From Clostridia bacterium (lineage in GTDB: Bacteria; Bacillota; Clostridia; Christensenellales; CAG-138), in NCBI GenBank assembly GCA_016296415.1, contig JAEDJH010000020.1, forward strand, positions 1 to 22,281: DNA of 22,281 nt, written 5' to 3'. The notes beneath the pieces are model-generated. The model saw nothing but the letters and a program-made list of their open reading frames with translations. It had not been told where the DNA came from and searched no databases. The stretch's first letter is position 1; the number at the start of each line of letters is the position of its first letter. Made by a program: the position numbers and the translations under genes. Positions 22,269 through 22,281 of the stretch are shown here, in pieces.

Positions 22269-22276
22269 GGGAGGAG
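22269..22276 (+). promoter_or_regulatory. Ribosome binding site of a gene beyond the window edge
   Basis: GGGAGGAG lies five bases before the end of the window, downstream of gyrA. An initiation codon immediately after the window would be ideally spaced. The 29 bases between the gyrA stop and this site contain no obvious terminator, so the next gene may belong to the same operon. Confidence 0.45.
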
Positions 22277-22281
22277 AATTT

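Overview
The window looks like a chromosomal segment of a moderately GC-rich Clostridia-type Firmicute, probably related to gut Oscillospirales or Christensenellales. The basis is gene content (short non-lipoprotein YidC, Jag/KhpB with KH-R3H, the rpmH-rnpA-yidD-yidC-jag cluster, gyrB without the Gram-negative insertion), strong AGGAGG-type ribosome binding sites, sigma-A style promoters with extended -10 elements, and heavy use of ATA, AGG and AGA codons. The taxonomic guess is an inference.

Layout. Positions 1-818 hold a YafQ/DinJ toxin-antitoxin operon (minus strand), AT-richer than its surroundings. It is bracketed by a perfect 20-bp direct repeat of the last sense codons of queA. QueA (793-1815, minus) follows. 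A divergent pair comes next: a sugar-transfer-type ATP-grasp gene and a tryptophanase/tyrosine phenol-lyase family gene (plus strand, each with its own promoter). A 558-bp intergenic region (4801-5358) holds terminators and a compact cluster of four DnaA-box sequences. From 5359 to 14558 all genes are on the minus strand: an ArsB/NhaD-type antiporter, a MATE exporter, a DUF47/PhoU-like protein with a Pit phosphate transporter, serS, khpB/jag, yidC, yidD, rnpA and rpmH. From 14948 everything is on the plus strand: a DUF11 protein with a highly structured leader, a small lipoprotein, and a recF-gyrB-gyrA operon.

How the parts relate. The rpmH-rnpA-yidD-yidC-khpB block (ribosomal protein, RNase P protein, membrane insertase and RNA-binding partner) and recF-gyrB-gyrA (recombination and supercoiling) normally flank the replication origin with dnaA-dnaN between them. 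Here dnaA, dnaN and the small S4-domain gene are absent from that junction, which holds the DUF11 gene and the lipoprotein gene instead. Transcription polarity switches at about 14.6 kb, as expected at an origin. The only DnaA-box cluster I can see is 9 kb away, at 5109-5175.

Most genes are ordinary housekeeping genes. The observations most worth following are the queA 3'-end duplication around the toxin-antitoxin cassette, the missing dnaA-dnaN with a displaced DnaA-box cluster, the four-hairpin leader of the DUF11 gene, and the active-site substitutions in the tryptophanase-family enzyme. No CRISPR array, tRNA, rRNA or recognisable insertion sequence was seen.
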